Assembly: GCA_017550425.1 (NCBI GenBank)
Contig: JAFZPG010000004.1
Location: 1-64,000, forward strand
Source of the DNA: Lachnospiraceae bacterium
Lineage (GTDB): Bacteria > Bacillota > Clostridia > Lachnospirales > Lachnospiraceae
Reading direction: 5' to 3'
DNA: 64,000 bases
Position numbers and translations under genes: made by a program. Shown here one piece after another: positions 16,598 through 25,170 of the stretch. The number at the start of each line of letters is the position of its first letter. Position 1 is the stretch's first letter. The notes below the pieces were generated by a model. That model was not told the DNA's origin, did not search any database, and saw only the letters and a list, made by a program, of their open reading frames with translations.

Positions 16598-17458
16598 ATG
16601 AAAGTATTGGTAACAGGCGTCAAAGGCCAGCTGGGCTATGACGTTATGAAGGAACTGGCGAAGCGGAAGATCGAGGCGGTCGGCGTGGATATCGAAGATA
16701 TGGATATCACCGATCCGGTGGCAGTCGAGCGTGTGATCACAACGAAGAACGTGGACGCGGTCATCCACTGTGCGGCTTACACCGCGGTGGATGCTGCCGA
16801 AGATGCGCAGGAACTGTGCCGCAAGGTCAATGCGGTGGGTACGAGAAACATTGCCCGCGTGTGCAAAAACATCGATGCGAAGATGCTGTACATCAGCACG
16901 GACTATGTGTTTGACGGCCAGGGTGAGCGTCCCTGGGAGCCGGACGATCCGAAGGCTCCGCTGAATTTCTACGGCCTTACGAAGTACGAAGGCGAGCTCG
17001 CCGTACAGGAGTTTCTGGAGCGATATTTCATCGTTCGTATCTCCTGGGTATTCGGGGTCAATGGTAAGAACTTCGTGAAGACGATGCTCCGACTGGGTCA
17101 GGAGCGCGGCGCGGTCGGCGTGGTCGCCGATCAGATCGGTTCCCCGACCTTTACGCCGGATCTGGCGGTGCTTCTGGTCGACATGATCACGACCGAGAAG
17201 TACGGCGTATATCATGCGACGAACGAGGGCTATTGCAGCTGGTATGAGTTCGCATGCGAGATCTTTAAGACGGCAGGCATGGACCAGGTGAAGGTAAGCC
17301 CGCTGACCTCGGATGCATTTCCCGTAAAGGCGAAGCGCCCGGCGAACAGCCGCATGGATAAAAGCGCTTTGGACCGCGCCGGTTTCAACCGTCTGCCGAG
17401 CTGGCAGGACGCGCTGAAGCGTTACATTGAAGTATTAAAGGAAAACGGAACTATATAA
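16598..17458 (+). CDS. rfbD: dTDP-4-dehydrorhamnose reductase
   Basis: RmlD reduces dTDP-4-keto-rhamnose to dTDP-L-rhamnose with NAD(P)H, the last step. The 286 residues include the Rossmann loop VTGVKGQLGYDV, VIHCAAYTAVDAAEDA, ISTDYVFDGQGERPW, the YGLTKYEGE (YxxxK) catalytic motif, and RISWVFGVNGKNFVKTM. It completes the four-enzyme pathway within one run of genes. It starts 18 bp after rfbB and ends 11 bp before the vanZ-like gene, so the transcript probably continues. Confidence 0.96.
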   Translation: MKVLVTGVKGQLGYDVMKELAKRKIEAVGVDIEDMDITDPVAVERVITTKNVDAVIHCAAYTAVDAAEDAQELCRKVNAVGTRNIARVCKNIDAKMLYISTDYVFDGQGERPWEPDDPKAPLNFYGLTKYEGELAVQEFLERYFIVRISWVFGVNGKNFVKTMLRLGQERGAVGVVADQIGSPTFTPDLAVLLVDMITTEKYGVYHATNEGYCSWYEFACEIFKTAGMDQVKVSPLTSDAFPVKAKRPANSRMDKSALDRAGFNRLPSWQDALKRYIEVLKENGTI

Positions 17459-17469
17459 AGGACCATAGT

Positions 17470-17961
17470 ATGCGAGTTAAAAAGATAATAGCCCCGATCC
17501 TTCTGTTGGCATGGATGGGCCTGATCTTTTACATGTCATCGCAGCAGGGAGGAGAGTCTTCGTCACTGAGCAATAAGATCGTTTCGAAGCTCTTTTCCCT
17601 CTTTCCTTTTTTGGGCGACCCTGACGACACGGAGGCGGAAATCTTTCTTACATTTTCCTTAATTGTGCGTAAGACAGCCCATTTTACGGAATATTTGATC
17701 CTCGCGGTACTTGCATTTTTTTGCATTTCCTCGTATTATAAACACATGGGCGCGTATATAATTTCGTGGCTTTTCGCCACAGTCTACGCGATCACCGATG
17801 AGTTCCATCAGAGCTTCGTGGCGGGGAGAGTGGCCGCTGCGTTTGACGTCCGTGTGGACAGTGCGGGAGCACTTCTCGGAGTGATCCTTTGCTATCTGGT
17901 GATGCACATAGGCAGAAAACGAAAACGCGGCCATGCAGGAGGAAATACCGATGAGTTTTGA
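17470..17961 (+). CDS. VanZ-family membrane protein
   Basis: This 163-residue integral membrane protein has about four transmembrane segments: one at the N-terminus (IIAPILLLAWMGLIFYMSS), one after TAHFTEYLILAVLAFFC, one at IISWLFATVYAI, and one at GALLGVILCYLVM. The conserved VanZ signature is present: the RKTAHFTEY segment, then DEFHQSFVAGR followed by FDVRVDSAGALLG. VanZ gives low-level teicoplanin resistance in one vancomycin cluster; most chromosomal relatives have no defined role. It follows rfbD by 11 bp, so a cell-envelope role is plausible. Its end overlaps hisC by 11 bp. Confidence 0.88.
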   Translation: MRVKKIIAPILLLAWMGLIFYMSSQQGGESSSLSNKIVSKLFSLFPFLGDPDDTEAEIFLTFSLIVRKTAHFTEYLILAVLAFFCISSYYKHMGAYIISWLFATVYAITDEFHQSFVAGRVAAAFDVRVDSAGALLGVILCYLVMHIGRKRKRGHAGGNTDEF

Positions 17962-19027
17962 AGACAAACTGAGAAAGATCAAGCCCTACGTTGCTGGCGA
18001 GCAGCCGCAACAGGACAATGTAATAAAACTGAATACGAATGAGAATCCGTATCCGCCGGCGCCTGAAGTCCAGGAGAAGAGCCGGGAATTTGTGACCGAT
18101 ATCTTGAAAAAGTATCCGGATCCGGATATCCATCTGTTAAATGCGGCCCTTGCAAAATATCATGGTGTCGACGAATCGCGGGTGTTCTCCGGCGTCGGCT
18201 CCGATGATGTTCTGTCGGTGGCCTTTTTGTCATTCTTTGACAGCGATCTGCCGGTCCTGTTCCCGGACATCACGTACGCGTTCTATCCGGTCTGGGCGAC
18301 GTTGTATCGCATCCCTTTCACCGAGATCCCGCTCGATGAGAACTTCCGCATCCGTCCCGAGGATTACTATGGGGATGTGAAGCCGAACGGCGGTGTGGTG
18401 ATCGCGAACCCGAACGCTCCGACATCCATTGCCGAGAGCGCTGCTTTTATTGAAGATATCATCCGCCACAACCCCGACAGTGTCGTTGTGGTCGATGAAG
18501 CATACGTGGATTTCGGCGGCGAAAGCGTGCTTCCCCTGACCGAAAAATATGAGAACCTTCTGGTCGTACGGACATTTTCCAAATCCAGAAGCATGGCGGG
18601 TATTCGCATCGGTTACGCCATCGGCAGCCCGAAGCTGATCTCAACGATGAACGCGGTGAAGCAGTCCATCAACTCCTACACCATGAACCACATTACGATC
18701 GCACTCGGCGTCGCTTCCGTGGAGGACGAATCCTATTTCCGAGATGTATTGGCCAGGGTCATGAAGACCCGTGAGGCTGCAAAGGAGCGTCTGCGCGCCA
18801 TGGGATTCATTGTCCCCGATTCGAAGACGAACTTCCTGTTCGCGGAGTATCCCGGCGTTCCCGGCGAATACATTTTCACCGAACTGAAGAAGCGCAACAT
18901 CTACGTTCGCTGGTGGCCGAAGGAGCGCATTAAAAATCGCCTGCGCATCACCATCGGCACCGACGAGGAGATGGAGACCGTGTATAAAGAGATCGAGAAG
19001 ATCATCGAGGCTTATAAAACCCGATAG
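17951..19027 (+). CDS. hisC: Histidinol-phosphate aminotransferase
   Basis: HisC transfers the amino group from glutamate to imidazole-acetol phosphate in histidine synthesis, using PLP. The 358 residues show KLNTNENPYPPAPEV, GVGSDDVLSVAF, ANPNAPTSIAES, DEAYVDFGGES, the PLP-lysine region RTFSKSRSMAGIRIGYA and RITIGTDEEMETV. ATG 17951 follows AGGAGG (17937-17942); an earlier in-frame ATG at 17933 lies before that site. The start overlaps the vanZ-like gene by 11 nt, which suggests translational coupling. No other his biosynthetic gene is in the window, so an alternative role as a general aromatic or histidinol-phosphate aminotransferase is possible. Confidence 0.93.
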   Translation: MSFEDKLRKIKPYVAGEQPQQDNVIKLNTNENPYPPAPEVQEKSREFVTDILKKYPDPDIHLLNAALAKYHGVDESRVFSGVGSDDVLSVAFLSFFDSDLPVLFPDITYAFYPVWATLYRIPFTEIPLDENFRIRPEDYYGDVKPNGGVVIANPNAPTSIAESAAFIEDIIRHNPDSVVVVDEAYVDFGGESVLPLTEKYENLLVVRTFSKSRSMAGIRIGYAIGSPKLISTMNAVKQSINSYTMNHITIALGVASVEDESYFRDVLARVMKTREAAKERLRAMGFIVPDSKTNFLFAEYPGVPGEYIFTELKKRNIYVRWWPKERIKNRLRITIGTDEEMETVYKEIEKIIEAYKTR

Positions 19028-19052
19028 AGGAGTCGGAAACGGAGGATAAGTC

Positions 19053-20372
19053 ATGACTTTGCTTTTACTTCTGGTGATCCTGCTCAGCCTGATCGTCGTC
19101 ATCGGAATGGTGAACACGAAGTTCTTCAAGATGCCGGCCGATATCGCGCTGGTCGCGTTTTCTTTGGTGATCGGGATCATTTTAGTGGCTCCTGAGCATT
19201 TCGGCTGGTGGGACTGGGACGTCGAATTCATCACCGAAGTGGATATCGAGCACTTCCTGCTGGAGGGCGTACTGTGCTTTATGTTGTTCTCCGGCGCCAG
19301 CAAGGTGCATTTTTCGAAGTTTATCTCGAACATCAAGCCCATCGTTCTGCTGGCTTTGCTGACGACCTTGCTTTCGTCCACATTTTACGGAACTTTGTTT
19401 TTCCTGTTCGCTCAGATCGCGCACCTGCCCATGGATTTCTGGACCTGTGTGCTCCTGGGATGTATCGTCTCCCCGACGGACCCCATCGCGGCGACCAGTA
19501 TCCTGAATAAACTGGGCCTCTCGAAGAGCGTGACGAGCGTCATCGAGGGCGAGAGCCTGTTCAACGATGGTACCGGCGTTGTTCTCTTCGTATTCGTGAA
19601 GAGCATGGTCGGCGCCGGCGCGCAGGAGAATTTCATCGTCCTGTTGGGTAAGGAAGTCCTAGGCGCATTTGCCGTCGGCTTCGGCATTTCGTTCCTGACC
19701 TTTGAATTGTATAAGCGTACGAAGGATCCGGTGCAGCAGATCATGATCAGTCTGGTCAATGTTGCATCCGTCTACGTGCTCTGTGAGCACTGTGGTTTCT
19801 CCGGCATCCTGGCGAGCGTGGTCTGCGGTATGTTCTACGCATTCCGCTGCGAGCGCATCAAACGCGAGCGCGAAGTGTACGACCACAACCACCTGTACCA
19901 GGAATTCTGGGATATTATCGATACGCTTTTAAACAGCATCCTGTTTGTGCTTTTGGGTATCACGGCGTTCTCGCACGAGTTTTCCGAATACGCCGTCCTG
20001 TTGATCCCGGCGGCGATCCTGATCTCGCTTTGCGCGCGTCTCTTCGGCGTGACGGCATCTTCGCTGATCGTCGGCCGCAACCGCCTTCCGAGTAATTATT
20101 CCCTCGTGGAATTTGTTTCGCTGATGACATGGAGCGCGCTTAGAGGCGGTCTGTCTCTGGCGTTGGTTCTGGGCTGCAGGGAGTTCCTGGCGGCCGATGT
20201 CTACCTCATCCTTCTGAATGTGACCTATGTGACGGTCTTCTTCACGATCCTGGTCCAGGGTCTCACGACCGGCCGGGTCTACCACATCATCGAAAAGAAG
20301 AAACTCAGGCGGAATATCGAGGAGCGTAAGGTGCATCAGGCATTGCAGGAAAAAACGATCACGGAGGATTGA
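19053..20372 (+). CDS. Cation:proton antiporter (CPA1/NhaP type)
   Basis: This 439-residue polytopic protein has about twelve hydrophobic segments. It carries the CPA1 signatures CIVSPTDPIAATSIL and EGESLFNDGTGVVLFVF, the latter holding the Asn-Asp ion-binding pair. It should exchange Na+ or K+ for H+ across the membrane and so govern internal pH and sodium. A hydrophilic C-terminal tail of about 40 residues is basic. It ends 6 bp before trkA, and pairing with a K+-regulatory TrkA protein suggests joint control of monovalent cations. CGGAGGATAAGTC precedes the ATG. Confidence 0.92.
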   Translation: MTLLLLLVILLSLIVVIGMVNTKFFKMPADIALVAFSLVIGIILVAPEHFGWWDWDVEFITEVDIEHFLLEGVLCFMLFSGASKVHFSKFISNIKPIVLLALLTTLLSSTFYGTLFFLFAQIAHLPMDFWTCVLLGCIVSPTDPIAATSILNKLGLSKSVTSVIEGESLFNDGTGVVLFVFVKSMVGAGAQENFIVLLGKEVLGAFAVGFGISFLTFELYKRTKDPVQQIMISLVNVASVYVLCEHCGFSGILASVVCGMFYAFRCERIKREREVYDHNHLYQEFWDIIDTLLNSILFVLLGITAFSHEFSEYAVLLIPAAILISLCARLFGVTASSLIVGRNRLPSNYSLVEFVSLMTWSALRGGLSLALVLGCREFLAADVYLILLNVTYVTVFFTILVQGLTTGRVYHIIEKKKLRRNIEERKVHQALQEKTITED

Positions 20373-20378
20373 TAAGGG

Positions 20379-21746
20379 ATGAAGATAGTAATCGTAGGCG
20401 CCGGCGGCATCGGCTCCTGTTTGATCAAATTTTTAGCTGAAGAACATCACGAGATCACCGTGATCGATTCGAAACCGCGCGTGGTCGAGGCCATGACGGA
20501 TAAATATGATGTTACCGGTATCTGCGGCAGCGGCGCGAGTTACAGCGTTCTGAAGAAGGTCGGAATGGAAGCAGTGGATGTCTTCCTCGCCATTACATCG
20601 ACCGATGAAGCGAACATTATGGCCTGTATGATCGCGAAGGAGCTCGGCGCGGGCCACACGGTCGCGCGTGTACGTGGCCGCGAGTATCTGGAGGATATCG
20701 ATGTGTTCCGCGAAAAGGTCGGCATTGACCATATCATCAATCCCGAACTGGCCGTGGCGAACGAGATCCTGCGCCTCTTAAAGATGCCCATGGCGGTCAA
20801 TGTACAGTCCTTCATGGACGGTAACGTGCTCCTCGCAGAGCAGAATATTACGGAACATCATCCGATGGCGGGCCTGTCCCTCATCGATGTACATAGGAAA
20901 TTCGGAATCTCCATGCTGGTAGCAACGGTCACCCGTGGTAAGAAAGCCCTGGTGCCGCGCGGTGATTTCGTCCTGCAGCCCGGCGATAAGATCAGCATCC
21001 TGGCGCAGACGCAGCAGATGGAGAAACTCTTAGAAGAATTAAAGGTCGTGCAGCGTACGGTAAAGAAAGTGATGATGGTCGGTTGCGGAAGCATCGGACT
21101 GTATCTCGGCGAACTGCTGCAGAGATCGGATATGAAACTTAAGATCGTGGAATTCGATAAAGAACGCTGTCTGGAACTGGCGCGGTTGCTGCCGGACGTT
21201 TCCATCGCCTACGGTGACGGCATCGAAGAGAAGATCCTGGCGGAGGAAGGCCTCGCGAAGTGCGATGCCTGCGTTTCCCTCACCGGAGCGGATGACCGCA
21301 ACCTCGTGGTTTCGATGTTTGCGTGGTCGCTGGGCGTACCGAAGATCATCACAAAGGTCCTCAACGTCAGCTATGCATCCGTCCTTCGCGGCGTAGAACT
21401 GGATAATACGGTATCGCCGTATGTCATCAGCGCGAACAGCATTCTCCGCTACATCCGTGTTCTGAACAACACAGAGCATGCGGAGCAGATCCAGAAGCTC
21501 TACCGCATGGCGGATAACCAGGTCGAGGTACTGGAGCTGGCTGCGGATCAGTTCACGAAGTTTGGCGTTCAGCTCATGGACCCGGCATTCAAATTGCATC
21601 CGGGTATCCTGGTGGCGACCATCATCCGCGACGGCGTGGTGCACATCCCCAACGGCAAAAGCACCATCGAGCCGGGCGATGAAGTCATCGTCGTTTCCAC
21701 CGCAGCGGTGAAGATCCGCTGCCTGGATGATATCCTGGAAGCTTAG
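20379..21746 (+). CDS. trkA: Trk system potassium uptake protein TrkA
   Basis: TrkA is the cytoplasmic NAD(H)/ATP-binding regulatory subunit of K+ channels of the TrkH/KtrB type. The 455 residues form two tandem RCK units. The first starts IVIVGAGGIGSCLIKFLAEE, the second VMMVGCGSIGLYLGELLQ; each has an acidic residue at the end of strand 2 (VIDSK, VEFDKE). TrkA_C subdomains follow each unit (GDFVLQPGDKISILAQ, STIEPGDEVIVVSTA). The full two-unit length points to the Trk rather than the Ktr type. It sits 6 bp after the antiporter; no trkH is in the window. It is followed by a strong terminator. Confidence 0.94.
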   Translation: MKIVIVGAGGIGSCLIKFLAEEHHEITVIDSKPRVVEAMTDKYDVTGICGSGASYSVLKKVGMEAVDVFLAITSTDEANIMACMIAKELGAGHTVARVRGREYLEDIDVFREKVGIDHIINPELAVANEILRLLKMPMAVNVQSFMDGNVLLAEQNITEHHPMAGLSLIDVHRKFGISMLVATVTRGKKALVPRGDFVLQPGDKISILAQTQQMEKLLEELKVVQRTVKKVMMVGCGSIGLYLGELLQRSDMKLKIVEFDKERCLELARLLPDVSIAYGDGIEEKILAEEGLAKCDACVSLTGADDRNLVVSMFAWSLGVPKIITKVLNVSYASVLRGVELDNTVSPYVISANSILRYIRVLNNTEHAEQIQKLYRMADNQVEVLELAADQFTKFGVQLMDPAFKLHPGILVATIIRDGVVHIPNGKSTIEPGDEVIVVSTAAVKIRCLDDILEA

Positions 21747-21765
21747 TTTCATAGATCATTATTCT

Positions 21766-21798
21766 CGGGAGTATCTGTATTTGATGCTCCCGTATTTT
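21766..21798 (+). terminator. Terminator after trkA
   Basis: CGGGAGTAT/ATGCTCCCG (9 pairs, one G-T) with a 9-nt loop, followed by TATTTT. It ends the run of core genes before the accessory region. Confidence 0.8.
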
Positions 21799-21816
21799 GT
21801 ATAAGGAGGTGTCGAC

Positions 21817-22605
21817 ATGGTTATTCCGGAAACGATCCGGACTTGGATCGACGGAAAGGAATATACTCTGGACGATCTCGGAAAATCCGGCTCGCAGATT
21901 CGGATCTTTGACGACTGTGTTTTGAAGATCATGAAAAACGGGGTGGAGGACGAGGACGCCATCGTGGGAGTCATGCGCTGGCTGAAGGGGAAGGTCCCGG
22001 TGCCTGAGGTGCTCGCCTACGAAAAAGATGACGAATATCAGTACCTGCTCATGAGTAAGGTGCAGGGGCAGGTGAGTTGTGACGAGTATTATCTGGAGCA
22101 TCCGAAGGAACTGCTGAAGTTGATGGCAGAGGCTTTGCGCATGTTGTGGAGCGTGGATATCTCCGACTGCCCGAGGGACCGGAGCCTAGAGGAAGAACTA
22201 AAGGAAGCGGCGTACCGCGTCGAACATGGAATGGTCGATTTAAACGATGCCGAGCCGACGACTTACGGCGAGGGCGGGTTTAAAGATTCGGAAGAGCTGC
22301 TGCAGTGGCTCATCGATCATAAACCGGAGTGCGAGCCCGTGCTGTCCCACGGGGATTTCTGCCTGCCGAACATCCTCGTTATGGATGGAAAGATCAGCGG
22401 ATTCATTGACCTCGGGGACACCGGAATCGGAGATAAGTGGCGGGACATCGCCTTGTGCTACCGAAGCCTGCGTCACAATTTCGACGGGACCTTCGGCGGT
22501 AAGGTCTATCCCGACTTCGACCCGGAGATGCTGTTTGACGCGCTCGGGATCGAACCGAACAGGGAAAAACTGAATTATTATATTTTGTTGGATGAGCTGT
22601 TCTAA
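21817..22605 (+). CDS. APH-family phosphotransferase (aminoglycoside-type)
   Basis: This 262-residue kinase-like protein shows the APH fold markers: VLKIMKNG (ATP-binding lysine), the catalytic loop LSHGDFCLPNIL, and the metal-binding segment IDLGDTGIGDKWRDIALCYR. The last is the APH(3')-type form of the Brenner-like motif. The length matches APH(3') enzymes. Whether it truly modifies aminoglycosides or phosphorylates another small molecule cannot be told from the sequence. An AGGAGGTGTCGAC ribosome binding site precedes ATG 21817. It is the first of a series of small metabolic or detoxification genes and lies 19 bp before the Nudix-kinase gene. Confidence 0.85.
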   Translation: MVIPETIRTWIDGKEYTLDDLGKSGSQIRIFDDCVLKIMKNGVEDEDAIVGVMRWLKGKVPVPEVLAYEKDDEYQYLLMSKVQGQVSCDEYYLEHPKELLKLMAEALRMLWSVDISDCPRDRSLEEELKEAAYRVEHGMVDLNDAEPTTYGEGGFKDSEELLQWLIDHKPECEPVLSHGDFCLPNILVMDGKISGFIDLGDTGIGDKWRDIALCYRSLRHNFDGTFGGKVYPDFDPEMLFDALGIEPNREKLNYYILLDELF

Positions 22606-22624
22606 GGATACGAGGAGGAACATT

Positions 22625-23761
22625 ATGGAATTATGGGAACTTTATGATAGTGAGCGAAGGCCTCTGGGGCGCACGCACGTGCGCGGGGAGGCATTTGCCG
22701 AGGGAGAATACTACGTGTGCGTGGAGGTTTGGATCCGGAACTCGAAGGGCGAGTTTTTGATCCAGAAGCGCCATCCGGATCAGAAGGCCGGAAATCTGTG
22801 GGAGTTCGTCGGCGGCGGAACGGTCGCGGGCGAGACCACGTTGCAGTCGGCGGTGCGCGAGGTCGAAGAGGAGACGGGTATCGTCGCGAAAGAGGACGAG
22901 TTTATTCTGTTTGCGACCTATCAGCGCAAGAATTATTTTCAGGACCTCTATCTGCTTCGCAAGGACGTGAACATCGAGGATGTCGTGCTGCAACCCGACG
23001 AGGCGATCGATGCCGCCTGGGCGACGGAGGAGGAGATCCTTAAGAAGATCGAGAATGGCGAGTTTGTATACTCGTGCGGCGTCCGCTTCGGGATGTACCG
23101 CGAAATGATACGGGCGAAAGGCCTGTTCTTCGAGAATGCATATTTCATCATTGGAAATGCTTACGCCGGGAAATCGACCACGGTGAAGGAACTGGCGAAG
23201 AAACACGACGGCATCGCGTGCACGGAGAATTATCATGATAATTACCCGAAAGAACCGGATGCGAAAGCGTTTCCGAACCTGACCTATACCAGAGATCTGG
23301 TCGACTGGCATGATTTTATACGCCGCTCGCCGCAGGAGTATAAGGCCTGGATCGACGGCGTGAAGAAAGAGTGCGAGATCCTGGAGCTGCGCATGCTCCC
23401 CGAGATCTGCGCGCAGGGAAAAACGGTTTTTGTGGACACGAATATCAGCATTGAAACGTTGCGGCAGATCACTCCGGAGGATCACGTTCTGGTGATGCTT
23501 GCGGATCCGCAGATCTCCGTACGTCGTTTCTTCGAGCGTCCCGATCCGGAGAAGCAGTTCCTGTACCGCCTGATCCTGGACGAACCGGACACCGAGAAAG
23601 CCATGCAGAACTATCGTCAGGGTCTGGAACTGATCAACTCACAGGAGTCCTACGATACACTGCTGAATTCAGGCTTTCACGTGATCCTGCGGGATGAAGA
23701 AAGAACGATCGAACAGACACTCGCATTGGCCGAAGAGGCATTTGGAATAAAGGAGAAATGA
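22625..23761 (+). CDS. Nudix hydrolase fused to a P-loop kinase-like domain
   Basis: This 378-residue protein has two domains. Residues about 1-165 are an IPP-isomerase-like Nudix hydrolase (MELWELYDSERRPLGRTHVR start). Its Nudix box matches GX5EX7REUXEEXGU: GGTVAGE followed by REVEEETGI (about 64-86). Residues about 170-378 form an NTPase/kinase-like domain with P-loop GNAYAGKST (177-185), a DTN segment (FVDTNISIE) and an RRFFERPDPEKQF lid-like region. Nudix enzymes split nucleoside diphosphates linked to another group; the second domain would phosphorylate a small molecule or nucleoside. GAGGAA precedes ATG 22625; an upstream in-frame ATG at 22592 overlaps the APH gene and lacks a site. The two activities suggest a salvage or repair pathway; the substrate is unknown. 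Confidence 0.85.
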   Translation: MELWELYDSERRPLGRTHVRGEAFAEGEYYVCVEVWIRNSKGEFLIQKRHPDQKAGNLWEFVGGGTVAGETTLQSAVREVEEETGIVAKEDEFILFATYQRKNYFQDLYLLRKDVNIEDVVLQPDEAIDAAWATEEEILKKIENGEFVYSCGVRFGMYREMIRAKGLFFENAYFIIGNAYAGKSTTVKELAKKHDGIACTENYHDNYPKEPDAKAFPNLTYTRDLVDWHDFIRRSPQEYKAWIDGVKKECEILELRMLPEICAQGKTVFVDTNISIETLRQITPEDHVLVMLADPQISVRRFFERPDPEKQFLYRLILDEPDTEKAMQNYRQGLELINSQESYDTLLNSGFHVILRDEERTIEQTLALAEEAFGIKEK

Positions 23762-23764
23762 AAA

Positions 23765-24280
23765 ATGATACGTGAAGCTACTGTAAATGACGCACGCCGG
23801 ATCGCACAGATCGAGGTCGAAAGCAGTCGATATGCTTACAAGAATATCGTTGCGGACGAACACTTATATCAGAATCTGTCGGTCGAGGGCCGCATCCCGG
23901 TCTATGAAAGATGGTTATCCGAAAAGCGTTTTGCACTCTATGTGTACGAAGAGCCCGAAACCGGGAAGATCCCGGGAATGATGGGCATCGGCATGTGCGA
24001 GGACGAAGATAAAACAAACGCATTTGAGCTGCATTTTATTTATGTCGATCCTGACTATGTGAGAATGGGCATCGGTTCGGAAATGCTGGCGTTCTATGAA
24101 GAAAAGGCCCGGGAAGCGGGCTGCGCGGACCGTGTGATCTGGGTGCTGGAAGAAAACGAGAAGGCACGGAAGTTCTATGAAAAGCACGGCTACCGGACCG
24201 ACGGACAGGAGAAGATCTTCCGGCGTTGGAATAAGCGCGAGATCCGTTATGTGAATGCCGAGAGCCCGGAAGATATTTGA
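23765..24280 (+). CDS. GNAT-family N-acetyltransferase
   Basis: This 171-residue single-domain protein begins MIREATVNDARRIAQIEVES, the usual GNAT start. It carries the acetyl-CoA-binding motif A, FIYVDPDYVRMGIGSEML, followed by VLEENEKARKFYEKHGY. RimI-like and small-molecule-modifying enzymes share this pattern, so the acceptor is open. It lies 3 bp after the Nudix-kinase gene, indicating cotranscription, and 36 bp before the MTA/SAH nucleosidase gene. The ribosome binding site is AAGGAGAAATG. Confidence 0.9.
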   Translation: MIREATVNDARRIAQIEVESSRYAYKNIVADEHLYQNLSVEGRIPVYERWLSEKRFALYVYEEPETGKIPGMMGIGMCEDEDKTNAFELHFIYVDPDYVRMGIGSEMLAFYEEKAREAGCADRVIWVLEENEKARKFYEKHGYRTDGQEKIFRRWNKREIRYVNAESPEDI

Positions 24281-24316
24281 TCGAGGCACCGAAAGCCTCA
24301 AGGAGGAGATAGGAAA

Positions 24317-24997
24317 ATGATAGGGATCATCTGTGCGGGGGACAGTGAACTGGCTCCCTTCTTCGAAGAGTTTCAGGAAGAAACATGTGTGGAAAAAGCC
24401 ATGCTGAAATACCATGTCGGAAAGCTGCGAGGTCGCGATGTTGTCATGTTGTATTGCGGTGTTTGTAAGGTCAATGCGGCCATCGCCGCCCAGATCATGA
24501 TCGACACGTTTCCGGTGGAGTGCGTGATCAATGCCGGCGTCGCCGGGGCGATCGATACGAGCCTGGAGATCTTCGACACGGTCATCTCGACCGAAGTCGC
24601 TTACCATGATGTGGGAGAGAATATCCTTACGGAGTTCCATCCGTGGATGAAGTCGGTCTTCTTTGCGGCCGATGCGGACCTGGTCGCAAAGTCGCGGGAA
24701 GCGCTCGCGAACATTCACACCAAAGGCAAACTCTACTGGGGCAGGATGGTGACCGGCGAGGCCTTCATAGAAGATGAAGGGCGGCAGGAGATCATTGACC
24801 GCTTTCATCCCCTGTCGGTCGACATGGAGACGGGCAGTATCGCCCACGTTTGCTATGTGAACGAAGTTCCGTTCATCGCGATCCGCAGCATTACCGACAC
24901 CGCGGATCACAAGGGCACGGAGTTCTTCGAGAAAAACTGCGCGGAAGCGTCGGCGATCGCGAAGGATGTGACGCTGGAGTTTATTCAGGGACTGTAG
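24317..24997 (+). CDS. mtnN: 5'-methylthioadenosine/S-adenosylhomocysteine nucleosidase
   Basis: MTAN hydrolyses the glycosidic bond of MTA and SAH to adenine plus the thio-ribose, recycling by-products of SAM use. The 226-residue protein has the family segments IGIICAGDSELAPF at the N-terminus, INAGVAGAIDTSLEIFDTVI, the purine-site region GEAFIEDEG, the VDMETGSIAHVC motif with the catalytic/ribose-binding Glu, and IRSITDTAD with the catalytic Asp. AAGGAGGAGATAGG precedes the ATG. Weak points against other nucleoside phosphorylases are few; the METGSIAHV element is typical of MTAN. Confidence 0.92.
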   Translation: MIGIICAGDSELAPFFEEFQEETCVEKAMLKYHVGKLRGRDVVMLYCGVCKVNAAIAAQIMIDTFPVECVINAGVAGAIDTSLEIFDTVISTEVAYHDVGENILTEFHPWMKSVFFAADADLVAKSREALANIHTKGKLYWGRMVTGEAFIEDEGRQEIIDRFHPLSVDMETGSIAHVCYVNEVPFIAIRSITDTADHKGTEFFEKNCAEASAIAKDVTLEFIQGL

Positions 24998-25095
24998 GAG
25001 GAACCGCACCTTCAGAGAGCGCCTCACATAGTCCATGGATGAATGCGAGGCAACTATTGGCTGCAAAAAGCATCCAGAACTATACTTTGCGGTGT

Positions 25096-25124
25096 TTGCA
25101 ATCGGGGATCGCCCGTATTATAAT
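25096..25124 (+). promoter_or_regulatory. Promoter of the HTH-TPR regulator gene
   Basis: TTGCAA (25096-25101), a 17-bp spacer, then a perfect TATAAT (25119-25124), about 46 bp before the gene. Confidence 0.8.
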
Positions 25125-25170
25125 GCAGGTAAGTGATCACTGAATACAAACAAACGGAAAGGTGGTTTTT

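Noticed and set aside
15566..17215. 549-codon open frame on the minus strand
   Set aside because: It is antisense to rfbB and rfbD, which have full motifs; it has no ribosome binding site and arises from codon bias of the real genes.
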